NCBI RefSeq assembly: GCF_019303475.1
Contig: NZ_JABLSI010000007.1
Coordinates: 1-64,000, forward strand
Source: Streptomyces sp. JJ38
GTDB lineage: Bacteria; Actinomycetota; Actinomycetes; Streptomycetales; Streptomycetaceae
Length of the DNA stretch: 64,000 bases
Direction: 5' to 3'
Part shown: piece after piece, positions 49,352-57,199 of the stretch
Numbering within the stretch: position 1 is the first letter of the stretch
Layout of the letters: each line of letters opens with the position of its first letter
Notes under the pieces: generated by a model
Told to the model about the DNA's origin: nothing
Seen by the model: only the letters and a program-made list of their open reading frames with translations
Databases searched by the model: none
Made by a program: the position numbers and the translations under genes

Positions 49352-50169
49352 CCGTCTTGGTACCTCTTCAAATAGGTGCCGATCAGTTCGGCAGAGTCCT
49401 CATGCGACAGAGCGACGGCCCTCAACAAATCATAGGCGTGCGCCGCTTCGGTGACCTCGGAAGCATCCAGCTCGATCCGGCCCTTCCTGAAGCCGTCCAC
49501 GTAGAGCACCTTGGGGCCGTCGTCGAGCGTGAGCATGGTGAAGGCCCCTTCGACTCCAGGGTGGGCCGTGACTCTTTCCGGCACAACCTGAATGACGGTG
49601 CGTGGTTCGCGACCGGCGTCGAGCAGCCTCCCAAGCTGCCTGGACATCACGGCGTTACCGCCGATGGGGCGCCGCAGAACCTGCTCGTCCAACACGAACC
49701 AGGCGCGGGGACGCTCTTCGGCGTCCAGAATCTCTTGCCTGCTCAGGCGTGCGGCCACCAAGTCGTCCAGGTGGTCAGGCCGGGCCCCGGCCAGCAGAGG
49801 TCGCGCGTAGTCCTCCGTCTGCAACAGCCCGGGGATCACCTGGCTTTCGAACGTCCGGATCGAGATGGCCTCCCGCTCCAGCTCCACGTAGGGCAGGAAC
49901 CAGGACGGGTAGGCGTAGCGGAGGACGAGCGGGTGCAGGCGGGTGAAGTGGCCGCCGGAACCGAACGCGGAGTCGAGATCCTTCGACAGTTCCTCGGAGG
50001 GCACGCGCCGGGCTGCCTCCACCTTGCTGATCATCGACTGTGTCGTGTGCGCCCGCTTGGCGGCCTCGCACTGACGAAGGCCCGCTTCCGTCCGGATCCG
50101 GCGCAGCTCGGAGCCGAAGAAGGCGAGCATGGACGAGGAAGGGTCCGGCCCTTCGATTTCAACTGCCAT
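49348..50169 (-). CDS. Scr1-type XRE family regulator
   Basis: 273 residues. An N-terminal helix-turn-helix (FGSELRRIRTEAGLRQCEAA, then TTQSMISKVEAARR) is followed by the DUF5753 ligand-like domain (YVELEREAISIRTFESQVIP, GLLQTEDYARPLL). Typically paired with DUF397, whose gene follows with overlap. The divergent three-gene set at 50.3-51.3 kb may share its control through the repeats at 50197-50220. Confidence 0.95.
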   Translation of the reverse strand: MAVEIEGPDPSSSMLAFFGSELRRIRTEAGLRQCEAAKRAHTTQSMISKVEAARRVPSEELSKDLDSAFGSGGHFTRLHPLVLRYAYPSWFLPYVELEREAISIRTFESQVIPGLLQTEDYARPLLAGARPDHLDDLVAARLSRQEILDAEERPRAWFVLDEQVLRRPIGGNAVMSRQLGRLLDAGREPRTVIQVVPERVTAHPGVEGAFTMLTLDDGPKVLYVDGFRKGRIELDASEVTEAAHAYDLLRAVALSHEDSAELIGTYLKRYQDG

Positions 50170-50196
50170 GATCTGTTCCCCTCATGACTGCTCGAT

Positions 50197-50220
50197 TGTC
50201 ATAACCACCCTCGAATGACA
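50197..50220. promoter_or_regulatory. Inverted repeat in the divergent Scr1 promoter region
   Basis: TGTCAT and ATGACA arms 12 bp apart. The GTCAT/ATGAC motif also occurs at about 50183 and 50229, so four sites alternate across the region. Candidate operator for the Scr1-type regulator. Confidence 0.5.
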
Positions 50221-50273
50221 GGCGGTTGGTCATCCAGTCCCCGCTTTTCGAGTTTACGCCGACCGGTAATGCT

Positions 50274-50519
50274 GTGAATGCGAAACGTGACATCACGACA
50301 GACGGGACGGGAGCAGTGGACGAAATCGAGTTGGCCGAACAGGTGTGTGGCGAACTGGCCACGGCGTTGCGGAAGGCGGGCATCGTTCTGCCGCCGCTCG
50401 GCCTTGACGTGGCCTCATGCGCGGGAGAACCGCCAAGCCCACTCGTTGAGCTGGGACGTTGCCGCCCCGAGACGGCGAGGGCACTGGTGGCGGTCGTGCG
50501 GGCGGGGGCGCACCGGTGA
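50274..50519 (+). CDS. Small conserved actinobacterial protein near the Scr1 module
   Basis: About 81 residues. The body VDEIELAEQVCGELATALRK is helical and is followed by GIVLPPLGLDVASCAGEPPS. I do not recognise a function. Three in-frame starts are possible (TTG 50226, GTG 50274, GTG 50316), none with a convincing ribosome binding site. It overlaps the next gene (GTGA). Similar small genes commonly travel with Scr1/DUF397 pairs in Streptomyces. Confidence 0.6.
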   Translation: MNAKRDITTDGTGAVDEIELAEQVCGELATALRKAGIVLPPLGLDVASCAGEPPSPLVELGRCRPETARALVAVVRAGAHR

Positions 50520-50839
50520 CGTCGCCCGATGGCCTGAGTGGCCGCCTCCGGCGGCTGAGCCAGGAAATCGACGCCCATCTGGAAGGGCTCGGGAAAGGCG
50601 TGCCCCGTGCCACGTACCGGTTCCGGGAGTTCCGCATCGAGCCGGACAGGGAACCCGACGCCGAGGAGATCACGTTCAGCGCGCAGTGCGCCGTGTGCGG
50701 GGCCTCTGGTGACTCCAGCACTGACCCGGGAGAGGCTCAGCGATGGATTCCGCGTCACCTCTCCACTCACCCCGAGCATTATTCATACCGGGAATTGATC
50801 AGCCGTCCGTATCGAGCCGTTCCGGGGGTTTGGCGGTGA
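50516..50839 (+). CDS. Small putative zinc-binding protein (DUF7848-like)
   Basis: 107 residues. A CxxC (CAVCGASG) followed by two spaced histidines in RHLSTHPEHYSYREL suggests one zinc ion, as in a small zinc finger. The beta-rich part before it (RFREFRIEPDREPDAEEITF) fits the DUF7848-like family common in Streptomyces. Function unknown. GTGA overlaps at both ends. Confidence 0.75.
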   Translation: MTSPDGLSGRLRRLSQEIDAHLEGLGKGVPRATYRFREFRIEPDREPDAEEITFSAQCAVCGASGDSSTDPGEAQRWIPRHLSTHPEHYSYRELISRPYRAVPGVWR

Positions 50840-51264
50840 GCCCGGGGGCCGACGGCTACCTGTGCTCGGCGCTCGCCCTTCCGGTCGCCACGGGGCACGA
50901 GATCGTCCTCGGCCGTCACCGCGCCTGGACGCCACGGCTGGCGCTGCGCTGGCTCCAGGGGCAGGCCGGGCGGCTGGCCGATGCCCTCGACCCGGTGCCA
51001 GGACACGGCCCATTCCCCGCGTGGGTGCTGCGGCCGGTACCGACTGACGCGCCCGACCCCGGCGGCGTCATCCGAGCATGGCTGAGAGACCACCAACGGC
51101 AGTCGGAGCAGCTCGCGTCGTTGCGTGCGGGAGATCACGTGAGCGTCATCGCTCGTGACGCGGAGCTGCTCTACGCTCTGTGCGCGCAGCCCATCCCGGC
51201 GGAGGTCCCCCGGTCGAGGAACTCGACGGCCCTGAGCACGCAGGCGCGGGCCTCCGCCCCGTAG
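50836..51264 (+). CDS. Hypothetical protein, third gene of the small cluster
   Basis: 142 residues from a GTG overlapping the previous stop. No motif that I recognise. It has Trp/Leu-rich helices (LALRWLQGQAGRLADAL) and a Ser/Thr-rich tail. The tight overlap with two small genes suggests one function for the three. Confidence 0.65.
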   Translation: MSPGADGYLCSALALPVATGHEIVLGRHRAWTPRLALRWLQGQAGRLADALDPVPGHGPFPAWVLRPVPTDAPDPGGVIRAWLRDHQRQSEQLASLRAGDHVSVIARDAELLYALCAQPIPAEVPRSRNSTALSTQARASAP

Positions 51265-51292
51265 ACGGCCGGCCGCACCAAGGCTCCCGGAG

Positions 51293-52426
51293 TTACCGCG
51301 ACTCGGCCGGGTGTGGATCCCAGCGGCGGCGGATGCCGTTGTGGTCGCTCCAGATCCACTGGTCGTGCTCGGTGCGCGTCATGCCGAAGTCGTACAGCGA
51401 CGGGCTTCCCTCCCGCTCCCATCGGTCCCAGCCGAGCGTGACCTCGGTGTCCAGACGGCGGGGGCCGCCGTGGGCGACCGTAGTGCGGCCGTCCGGGTGG
51501 TCGGTGAGGAGTGCCCAGGATGTGTGGCCGTCATGGAGCCACGCCGTTCCCAGCTTCCCGGCCGAGCGGGTCGCTACCCGCACGTCGGGGAGCTGAACGC
51601 GCAGGGCGAACTGGAGGCTGGGGTCGGACAAGGGGGCGGCGGAGCGTGCGAAGGGCTCCTCCGTTCCGGCTTCTTCGGCGCGGCGGCGGACCTCGTGGAA
51701 GGCCCGACCCTGGTCAACGCCGCGGCTGGGCATAAACGTCGCCAGGCCCTGGACCCAGCCGGACGCCGATCCACCGTCCTCGGCGACGGTGAGGGCGACG
51801 TGTCCCAATCGCCCCCACGGGGTCACGATCCGGCCGCCGGGCCGGGTCTGTCTCACCCAGGCCCACGGCACCCGGTCCACCGCGTAGGTGGCGATCAGCC
51901 GGTCGTACGGGGCACCGTCCGGCCAGCCCAGTGCGCCGTCACCGGCCTGGACCGTCACGCCGAGCCCGGCATCCGTCAGGCGCTTCGCGGCCTCGGCGGC
52001 GAGTCGTGGGTCGACCTCCACGCTGGTCACCCGATCCGAACCCGCCCGCAGGGCGAGCAGTGCCGCGTTCCAGCCGGACCCGGTCCCCAGCTCCAGGACC
52101 AGGTGGCCGGGCTCGACCACGAGCGAGTCCAGCATGTCGGCGACGACCGAGGGGCAGGAGAGGCTGGAGGAGGGCAGGCCGTCCTCGACCTGGGTCACGG
52201 TCGAGTCGTACGGACCTCCGTACACGGCCGCCGCCCAGCGCTCCGGCGACAGGGAACGGTCCACGGGGACCCACTGCGTGGCCTCCCACTCCCAGACCCG
52301 TTCCGGGGCGAACCGGTGCCGCGGGGCCGTGTCCATCGCCGCCCGCACCCATGGGGAATCGGTCGGCCAGCAGCCCTCGTTCCCCATCTCCTCCGCCAGG
52401 CGCCGCCAGCGCGCGTCGAGGCTCAC
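51293..52426 (-). CDS. PIMT-like O-methyltransferase
   Basis: 377 residues from a GTG. The N-terminal two thirds match protein-L-isoaspartate methyltransferases: MLDSLVVEPGHLVLELGTGS, GWNAALLALRAGSDRVTSVE, YDRLIATYAVDRVPWAWVRQ, TRPGGRIVTPWGRLG. The C-terminal about 130 residues are an extension (LHDGHTSWALLTDHPDGRT) found in PIMT-like enzymes of RiPP pathways, where they methylate a carboxyl group in a precursor peptide. The gene for a 38-aa peptide overlaps its start (GTGA). No lanthipeptide or graspetide synthetase is adjacent. Confidence 0.88.
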   Translation of the reverse strand: MSLDARWRRLAEEMGNEGCWPTDSPWVRAAMDTAPRHRFAPERVWEWEATQWVPVDRSLSPERWAAAVYGGPYDSTVTQVEDGLPSSSLSCPSVVADMLDSLVVEPGHLVLELGTGSGWNAALLALRAGSDRVTSVEVDPRLAAEAAKRLTDAGLGVTVQAGDGALGWPDGAPYDRLIATYAVDRVPWAWVRQTRPGGRIVTPWGRLGHVALTVAEDGGSASGWVQGLATFMPSRGVDQGRAFHEVRRRAEEAGTEEPFARSAAPLSDPSLQFALRVQLPDVRVATRSAGKLGTAWLHDGHTSWALLTDHPDGRTTVAHGGPRRLDTEVTLGWDRWEREGSPSLYDFGMTRTEHDQWIWSDHNGIRRRWDPHPAESR

Positions 52427-52539
52427 TTCTTCTTGTGCTTGCCGTTCGAGGGCTGAGGGGGCGGTACCTGGCCGTCCGAATTCCCCGGCGGCGGGGTGCC
52501 CTCCGACGGGTCCGGCTCGGGTTTCCGATGCTCACCCAT
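52423..52539 (-). CDS. 38-residue Pro-rich peptide coupled to the methyltransferase
   Basis: A short gene starting MGEHRKPEPDPSEGTPPPGN and ending in GKHKKK. AGGAGG lies 7 nt before the ATG, and its TGA overlaps the GTG of the methyltransferase gene. The peptide is hydrophilic, rich in Pro, Gly and Asp/Glu, with no Cys and a lysine tail. Coupling to a PIMT-like enzyme suggests a RiPP precursor or a helper peptide. Its sequence does not match any precursor class that I recognise. Confidence 0.7.
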   Translation of the reverse strand: MGEHRKPEPDPSEGTPPPGNSDGQVPPPQPSNGKHKKK

Positions 52540-52887
52540 AGCGACCTCCTGGACACAGGTGGCTTCTGCGACGGCATCATCCCGCAGCTGGGCACCGCCC
52601 GGCCACGGCTCCCGACGGCATGGCCGAAAACAGCTCCGCCGAGGCAGGGTGTCCGCTCATCCCGGCGCCTGGGTCCGTGTCCGCTCAGCCGACCCCGGGG
52701 TCAAACCCAGGATGAAAGGTCCTCAGTGAGACGGCCCGATCCAGCCCGAGAGGAGGGTGAGCGATGTCGGCCACGTTTCTGTTGGGAACAGGTCAGTCCG
52801 GCACGCCGTGAGGGGAAGTGCCTTGACGGGCTTCTCGGGAAGCCGCTTCCGTTCGGATGGTCTGATCAACCAATAAGGGGAGGGAAT
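52540..52887. other. Divergent intergenic region with possible leader ORF and hairpin
   Basis: 348 bp between the 38-aa peptide gene and the secreted protein gene. A 15-codon open frame at 52764-52811 (MSATFLLGTGQSGTP) has a strong GAGGAGGG site but no other support. TTGACG at 52823-52828 could be a -35 for the secreted protein; a hairpin GGCTTC-TCGG-GAAGCC (52829-52844) follows directly. Confidence 0.4.
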
Positions 52888-53469
52888 ATGACGCCCAAGA
52901 GGCGTTACATCGTCGCGGCGGTCGGCGCCGCGATGACACTCGGATTAGGAACTCAGGCCATCGCCGCCCCGGCCGATTCGCCGCGCTCGTTCGCTTCGTA
53001 CGAAGATGCCGTTCCCGGCGTTGCCCCAATAGGCGCTGAGGCGACAGCGGTCTACCTGGACAGCTCGGGCCAGGAGATCGCCATGGAGGAAGCGGCCAAG
53101 GAGACTTCCGGCACGTCGGCGCTTGCCGGCTGCACGCCCTACAGCGGCAGGGACAACCCGCACTACTCCGGCGGAGACGTCTCCGGCCACGGGTGGTGGA
53201 AGAAGGGAACGTGCACCGAGAACCGGGCTGTGGTGTACAACTGCCTCTACGAGTGGTACACGGACAACTCCTGGCGACGAAAGGCCTGCTCGGAGAAGGA
53301 AACCCTCAAGCCCTACACCGGCAGTGGTCAGCGCACTGTGGCCCGTGCGAAGTGCGACAACAGGGCACAGACGTCCTGGCGCAACCACGTTGACGTCGAC
53401 GTGATCGGCCAGGGCGACACCGCCGAGCGGCCCTACCGCCAGGCCGAGGTCGACTGCCGGGTCTACTAG
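52888..53469 (+). CDS. Secreted six-cysteine protein
   Basis: 193 residues with AGGGGAGGG upstream of the ATG. A signal peptide (YIVAAVGAAMTLGLGTQAIA, cleaved near AIAA) leads a mature region with six cysteines (AGCTPY, GTCTEN, YNCLYE, KACSEK, AKCDNR, VDCRVY), enough for three disulfides. It is Trp/Tyr-rich (GHGWWKKG, YEWYTDNSWRRK). I do not recognise a catalytic motif. Possibly an inhibitor, toxin-like or surface protein. Confidence 0.8.
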   Translation: MTPKRRYIVAAVGAAMTLGLGTQAIAAPADSPRSFASYEDAVPGVAPIGAEATAVYLDSSGQEIAMEEAAKETSGTSALAGCTPYSGRDNPHYSGGDVSGHGWWKKGTCTENRAVVYNCLYEWYTDNSWRRKACSEKETLKPYTGSGQRTVARAKCDNRAQTSWRNHVDVDVIGQGDTAERPYRQAEVDCRVY

Positions 53470-53509
53470 GGAGCCAGGCAGCGGCCACACAACGAGCGAA
53501 GGAGCCAGC

Positions 53510-54391
53510 GTGTCGGAGAGCGGAAGCCCTGCCCAGCCAGGTGTCATGCCCGGAGTCCCACGGACCGCGGGAACCATGATCGCCGCTCTCTACGGCACGC
53601 TGGCTCCTCACGCCTGGCGTGACCCCGGCTCACAGCTCGACGCCTCTTCGCTGTTCTACCACTACTCGATCGCCATGGGCTGGCTCGACGACCGGTCGGC
53701 CGGGGGCTGCGAGGACCAGGTGGCCCGCGCTCCCGGACTGTGGGCCATGAACGATGCCGGGTGGAGCCACCCGCTCACCGTGCCCGGAGCGGGACTGATC
53801 TCCTGGTTCCAGGTGGAGGTCAGCGCGGTGGCAGATGACCGGCCGCTGCCGGTGCAGCCGTTCCTGCGCTGCGCCCAGACCGCGACGGCGCGGGCCGGCG
53901 CCGTGGACCTGGCCGCCATCCAGCTGCTTCTGCCGGTCCACGGGCTCGACCCTGCGGCACGCGCACCCTACGCACCCGTGCCGGCGATTCTGACCCAGGA
54001 GTGGTTCGCCGAAGGCGCCGCGGAAGCGAGGACTCAGGTGGAGGTCAACGTCAACAGTGGTCAGGACCAGTCGGTGGCGATGGCCGCACAGGACCTCATC
54101 GACCGCATCGTCCACCTCGACCAGGACGTCTTCAGACACGAGTCCTACGAGGTGACCGGTCAGAACGCCGTCGTCCACCCGCCGTTCGATGACCGAGCCT
54201 GGAATGGGCCGCCCCTGCACAGCGTAGTACTGCGCGGAGAGCTCGCAGAGTGGTCACCAGAGGCGATCGGATGGGTCAGCGAGATGATCGCCGACTCCGG
54301 CTCCCAGTCCGGGATCCGGTCCCCACTCCTCCTCACCATCACGCGCAACCCCACGGCTGAGGGCACCTCCGGCACACCGCTGGTGCCGTAA
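53510..54391 (+). CDS. Hypothetical 293-residue protein
   Basis: The GTG start follows GAAGGAGC. Soluble, without signal peptide or membrane helix. Segments include LFYHYSIAMGWLDDR, SWFQVEVSAVADDRPLP and AAIQLLLPVHGLDP. No family that I recognise. It follows the six-cysteine gene by 40 nt, so the two may be co-transcribed. It is the last gene of the island before the maltose operon. Confidence 0.7.
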   Translation: MSESGSPAQPGVMPGVPRTAGTMIAALYGTLAPHAWRDPGSQLDASSLFYHYSIAMGWLDDRSAGGCEDQVARAPGLWAMNDAGWSHPLTVPGAGLISWFQVEVSAVADDRPLPVQPFLRCAQTATARAGAVDLAAIQLLLPVHGLDPAARAPYAPVPAILTQEWFAEGAAEARTQVEVNVNSGQDQSVAMAAQDLIDRIVHLDQDVFRHESYEVTGQNAVVHPPFDDRAWNGPPLHSVVLRGELAEWSPEAIGWVSEMIADSGSQSGIRSPLLLTITRNPTAEGTSGTPLVP

Positions 54392-54478
54392 CGCTCCAGC
54401 CGATCGTCCGGGTGGACGGCCACCGCAAGGCCCACCGCCCTTCCGCTTCGGTGTGTTCGCGGCCGGAGGCCCCCCCGG

Positions 54479-55513
54479 TCAGGCCGGGGCCTGGGAGGTG
54501 GAGGAGCGGACGACGAGCTCGGGCTGGAAGACGAACTCGGTGCGCGGGACGGGGCTGCCGCCGATCTCCTCCAGCAGGGACTGGACGGCGGCGTGGGCCA
54601 TGGCCCGGACGGGCTGGCGGACGGTGGTCAGCGGCGGGTCGGTGAAGGCTATGAGCTCGGAGTCGTCGTAGCCGATGACGGAGACGTCGCGGGGGACGTC
54701 GAGGCCGCGGCCACGGGCGGCGCGGACGGCACCGAGGGCCATGAGGTCGGAGCCGCAGACGATGCCGGTGCACCCCGCGTCGAGCAGGGCGCCGGCCGCG
54801 GCCTGCCCGCCCTCGACGGTGAAGAGGGTGTGCTCGACGCGGCCCTCGACGTCGGGGCCGGCCTCGGCGACAGCGGCGGTGAAGCCCTCCGTCTTGCGCA
54901 GGGACGGGACGAAGCGGGTCGGGCCGACGGCGAGGCCGATGCGGCGGTGGCCGAGGTCGGTGAGGTGGCGGACGGCCATGCGGGCGGCGGCGTCGTCGTC
55001 CGGGGAGACGAAGGGCGCGCTGACGCGTTCGTTGTAGCCGTTGATGAGGACGAAGGGGACGCCGCGCCCGGCGAGGCGGGTGTAGCGGCCGGGGTCGGCG
55101 GAGAGGTCGGCGTGCAGGCCGGACATGAAGATGATGCCGGTGACGCCGCGTTCGACGAGCTGGTCGACGAGTTCGTCCTCGGTGACGCCGCCGGGCATCT
55201 GGGTGCCCAGGACGGGGGTGTAGCCGTAGCCGGCGAGGGCCTGCTCGATGACCTGGGCGAAGGCCGGGAAGATCGGGTTGGTCAGCTCGGGGATGACGAG
55301 GCCGACGAGGCCCGCGCTGCGCTGGCGCAGGCGGACGGGACGCTCGTAGCCGAGGACGTCGAGCGCGGCCAGCACCTTCTGCCGGGTGGCCGTGGCGACG
55401 CCGGCCTTGCCGTTGAGGACGCGGCTGACGGTGGCCTCGCTGACCTGGGCCTGGGCGGCGATGTCGGCGAGCCGGGCGGGCGCGACGGCCGCGCCCGGCT
55501 CGGTGACGCTCAC
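54479..55513 (-). CDS. LacI family regulator, MalR paralogue
   Basis: 344 residues. The N-terminal headpiece ARLADIAAQAQVSEATVSRV is nearly identical to that of MalR at 62.1 kb, including the recognition helix and RVLNGK. The periplasmic-binding-type domain follows (SAGLVGLVIPELTNPIFPAF). It ends with VRSSTSQAPA. The GTG overlaps the stop of the glucosidase gene (GTGA), making it the last gene of the maltose operon. Near-identical reading helices imply binding to the same operators as MalR. Confidence 0.95.
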   Translation of the reverse strand: MSVTEPGAAVAPARLADIAAQAQVSEATVSRVLNGKAGVATATRQKVLAALDVLGYERPVRLRQRSAGLVGLVIPELTNPIFPAFAQVIEQALAGYGYTPVLGTQMPGGVTEDELVDQLVERGVTGIIFMSGLHADLSADPGRYTRLAGRGVPFVLINGYNERVSAPFVSPDDDAAARMAVRHLTDLGHRRIGLAVGPTRFVPSLRKTEGFTAAVAEAGPDVEGRVEHTLFTVEGGQAAAGALLDAGCTGIVCGSDLMALGAVRAARGRGLDVPRDVSVIGYDDSELIAFTDPPLTTVRQPVRAMAHAAVQSLLEEIGGSPVPRTEFVFQPELVVRSSTSQAPA

Positions 55514-57135
55514 ACGGACCACCAGATGGTGGTGTCGGCGGGCAGGACGGCGTCGCCGGCGCAGGGCCCGCTGGCGAGGAGGACGGTGCCCGGGGTCTGG
55601 GGCAGCGTGACGGGCTCGGCGGTGGTGTTGGCGGTGCAGACGAAGCCGCCGCGCCGGAAGGCGAGGACGCCCTCGGGGGCGTCCAGCCAGGTCACGGCGT
55701 CCCCGGCGCCGAGGTCGGGGTGCTCGCGGCGGATGCGCAGGGCACCGCGGTAGAGCTCCAGGGTGGAGTCGGGGTCGCCGGTCTGCTCCTCGACGCTGAG
55801 CCCGGCCCACTCGGCGGGCTGGGGCAGCCAGCTGTCGCCGGTGCCGAAGCCGTAGGAGGGGCCGGTGGCCGTCCACGGGATGGGGACGCGGCAGCCGTCG
55901 CGCAGGCCGTCCTGGCCGTCGGACTTGAAGAACGACGGGTCCTGGCGCACCTCGTCGGGGAGGTCGGTGACCTCGGGGAGGCCGAGCTCCTCGCCCTGGT
56001 AGACGTAGGCGGATCCGGGCAGCGCGAGCATGAGGAGGCTGGCGGCGCGGGCGCGCGGCAGGCCGCCGTCGAGCCGGGTGCGGTGCCGGACGACGTCGTG
56101 GTTGGAGAGCACCCAGGTGGTGGCGGCACCGACGGGCCGCAGGGAGTCCAGGGACTCGTCGATGACGGCGCGCAGCTCGGCGGCGTCCCAGGGGGCGCCG
56201 AGGTAGTGGAAGTTGAACGCCTGGTGGAGCTCGTCGGGGCGCAGGTAGAGGGCGGTGCGGTCGGCGCTGGGCGTCCAGGCCTCGGCGACGCCGATGCGGT
56301 CGCCGCCGTACTCCTCCAGGATGCGGCGCCAGGAGCGGTAGATCTCGTGGACGCCGTCCTGGTCGAAGAAGGGCAGTACCTGGTTGCCGAGGAGCTTGAG
56401 CTGTCCGCCGTGGCCCATGTCGGGCAGGCCGGGGGCCTTGACCATGCCATGGGCGACATCGATGCGGAAGCCGTCGACGCCCATGTCGAGCCAGAAGCGC
56501 AGCACCGAGCGGAACTCGTCGTGGACGGCGGGGTGGTCCCAGTTGAAGTCGGGCTGTTCGGGGGCGAAGAGGTGGAGGTACCACTCGCCGGGGGTGCCGT
56601 CGGGGTTCTCGGTGCGGGTCCAGGCGGGGCCGCCGAAGATGGACTCCCAGTCGTTGGGGGGCTCTTCGCCGTGTCCGCCCTTGCCGGGGCGGAAGTGGTA
56701 GCGCTCGCGCAGCGGGGAGCCGGGGCCCTCGCGCAGGGCCTGCCGGAACCAGTCGTGCTGGTCGGAGGAGTGGTTGGGGACGAGGTCCACGATGACGCGC
56801 AGGCCGAGGGTGTGGGCGTCGCGGATGAGGGCGTCGGCGTCGTGCAGGTCGCCGAACATGGGGTCGATGGCCCGGTAGTCGGCGACGTCGTAGCCGGCGT
56901 CGGCCTGCGGGGAGGCGTAGAAGGGGCTGAGCCAGACGGCGTCCACACCCAGCTCGGCGAGGTAGGGGAGCCGGCGGCGGATGCCGGGCAGGTCGCCCAT
57001 GCCGTCCCCGTTGCCGTCGGCGAAGGAGCGCGGATAGACCTGGTAGATGACGGCGTCGCGCCACCAGCCGGGCCGGTCGGTCGAGTCGGCCGGGACGGCC
57101 GTCCCGGGCGCGGGTGCGGCGAGGTGCTGGGTCAT
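55510..57135 (-). CDS. aglA: Alpha-glucosidase (GH13), maltose utilisation
   Basis: 541 residues, cytoplasmic (no signal). GH13 motifs: DLVPNHSSDQH, GFRIDVAHGM, VAEAW, WVLSNHDVVRH; substrate region WWRDAVIYQVYPRSF. The length and motifs fit the oligo-1,6-/alpha-glucosidase subgroup, which splits maltose and maltodextrins after import. It lies between malG and the LacI gene on one transcript, 64 nt after malG. The ATG at 57135 has AGGGA upstream. Confidence 0.93.
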   Translation of the reverse strand: MTQHLAAPAPGTAVPADSTDRPGWWRDAVIYQVYPRSFADGNGDGMGDLPGIRRRLPYLAELGVDAVWLSPFYASPQADAGYDVADYRAIDPMFGDLHDADALIRDAHTLGLRVIVDLVPNHSSDQHDWFRQALREGPGSPLRERYHFRPGKGGHGEEPPNDWESIFGGPAWTRTENPDGTPGEWYLHLFAPEQPDFNWDHPAVHDEFRSVLRFWLDMGVDGFRIDVAHGMVKAPGLPDMGHGGQLKLLGNQVLPFFDQDGVHEIYRSWRRILEEYGGDRIGVAEAWTPSADRTALYLRPDELHQAFNFHYLGAPWDAAELRAVIDESLDSLRPVGAATTWVLSNHDVVRHRTRLDGGLPRARAASLLMLALPGSAYVYQGEELGLPEVTDLPDEVRQDPSFFKSDGQDGLRDGCRVPIPWTATGPSYGFGTGDSWLPQPAEWAGLSVEEQTGDPDSTLELYRGALRIRREHPDLGAGDAVTWLDAPEGVLAFRRGGFVCTANTTAEPVTLPQTPGTVLLASGPCAGDAVLPADTTIWWSV

Positions 57136-57199
57136 GTCATCCCTGGGTGTCGTGAGGCGGGTTGAGCGATGCGGTCGGACAGCGGCTCCGGGCCGGGCG

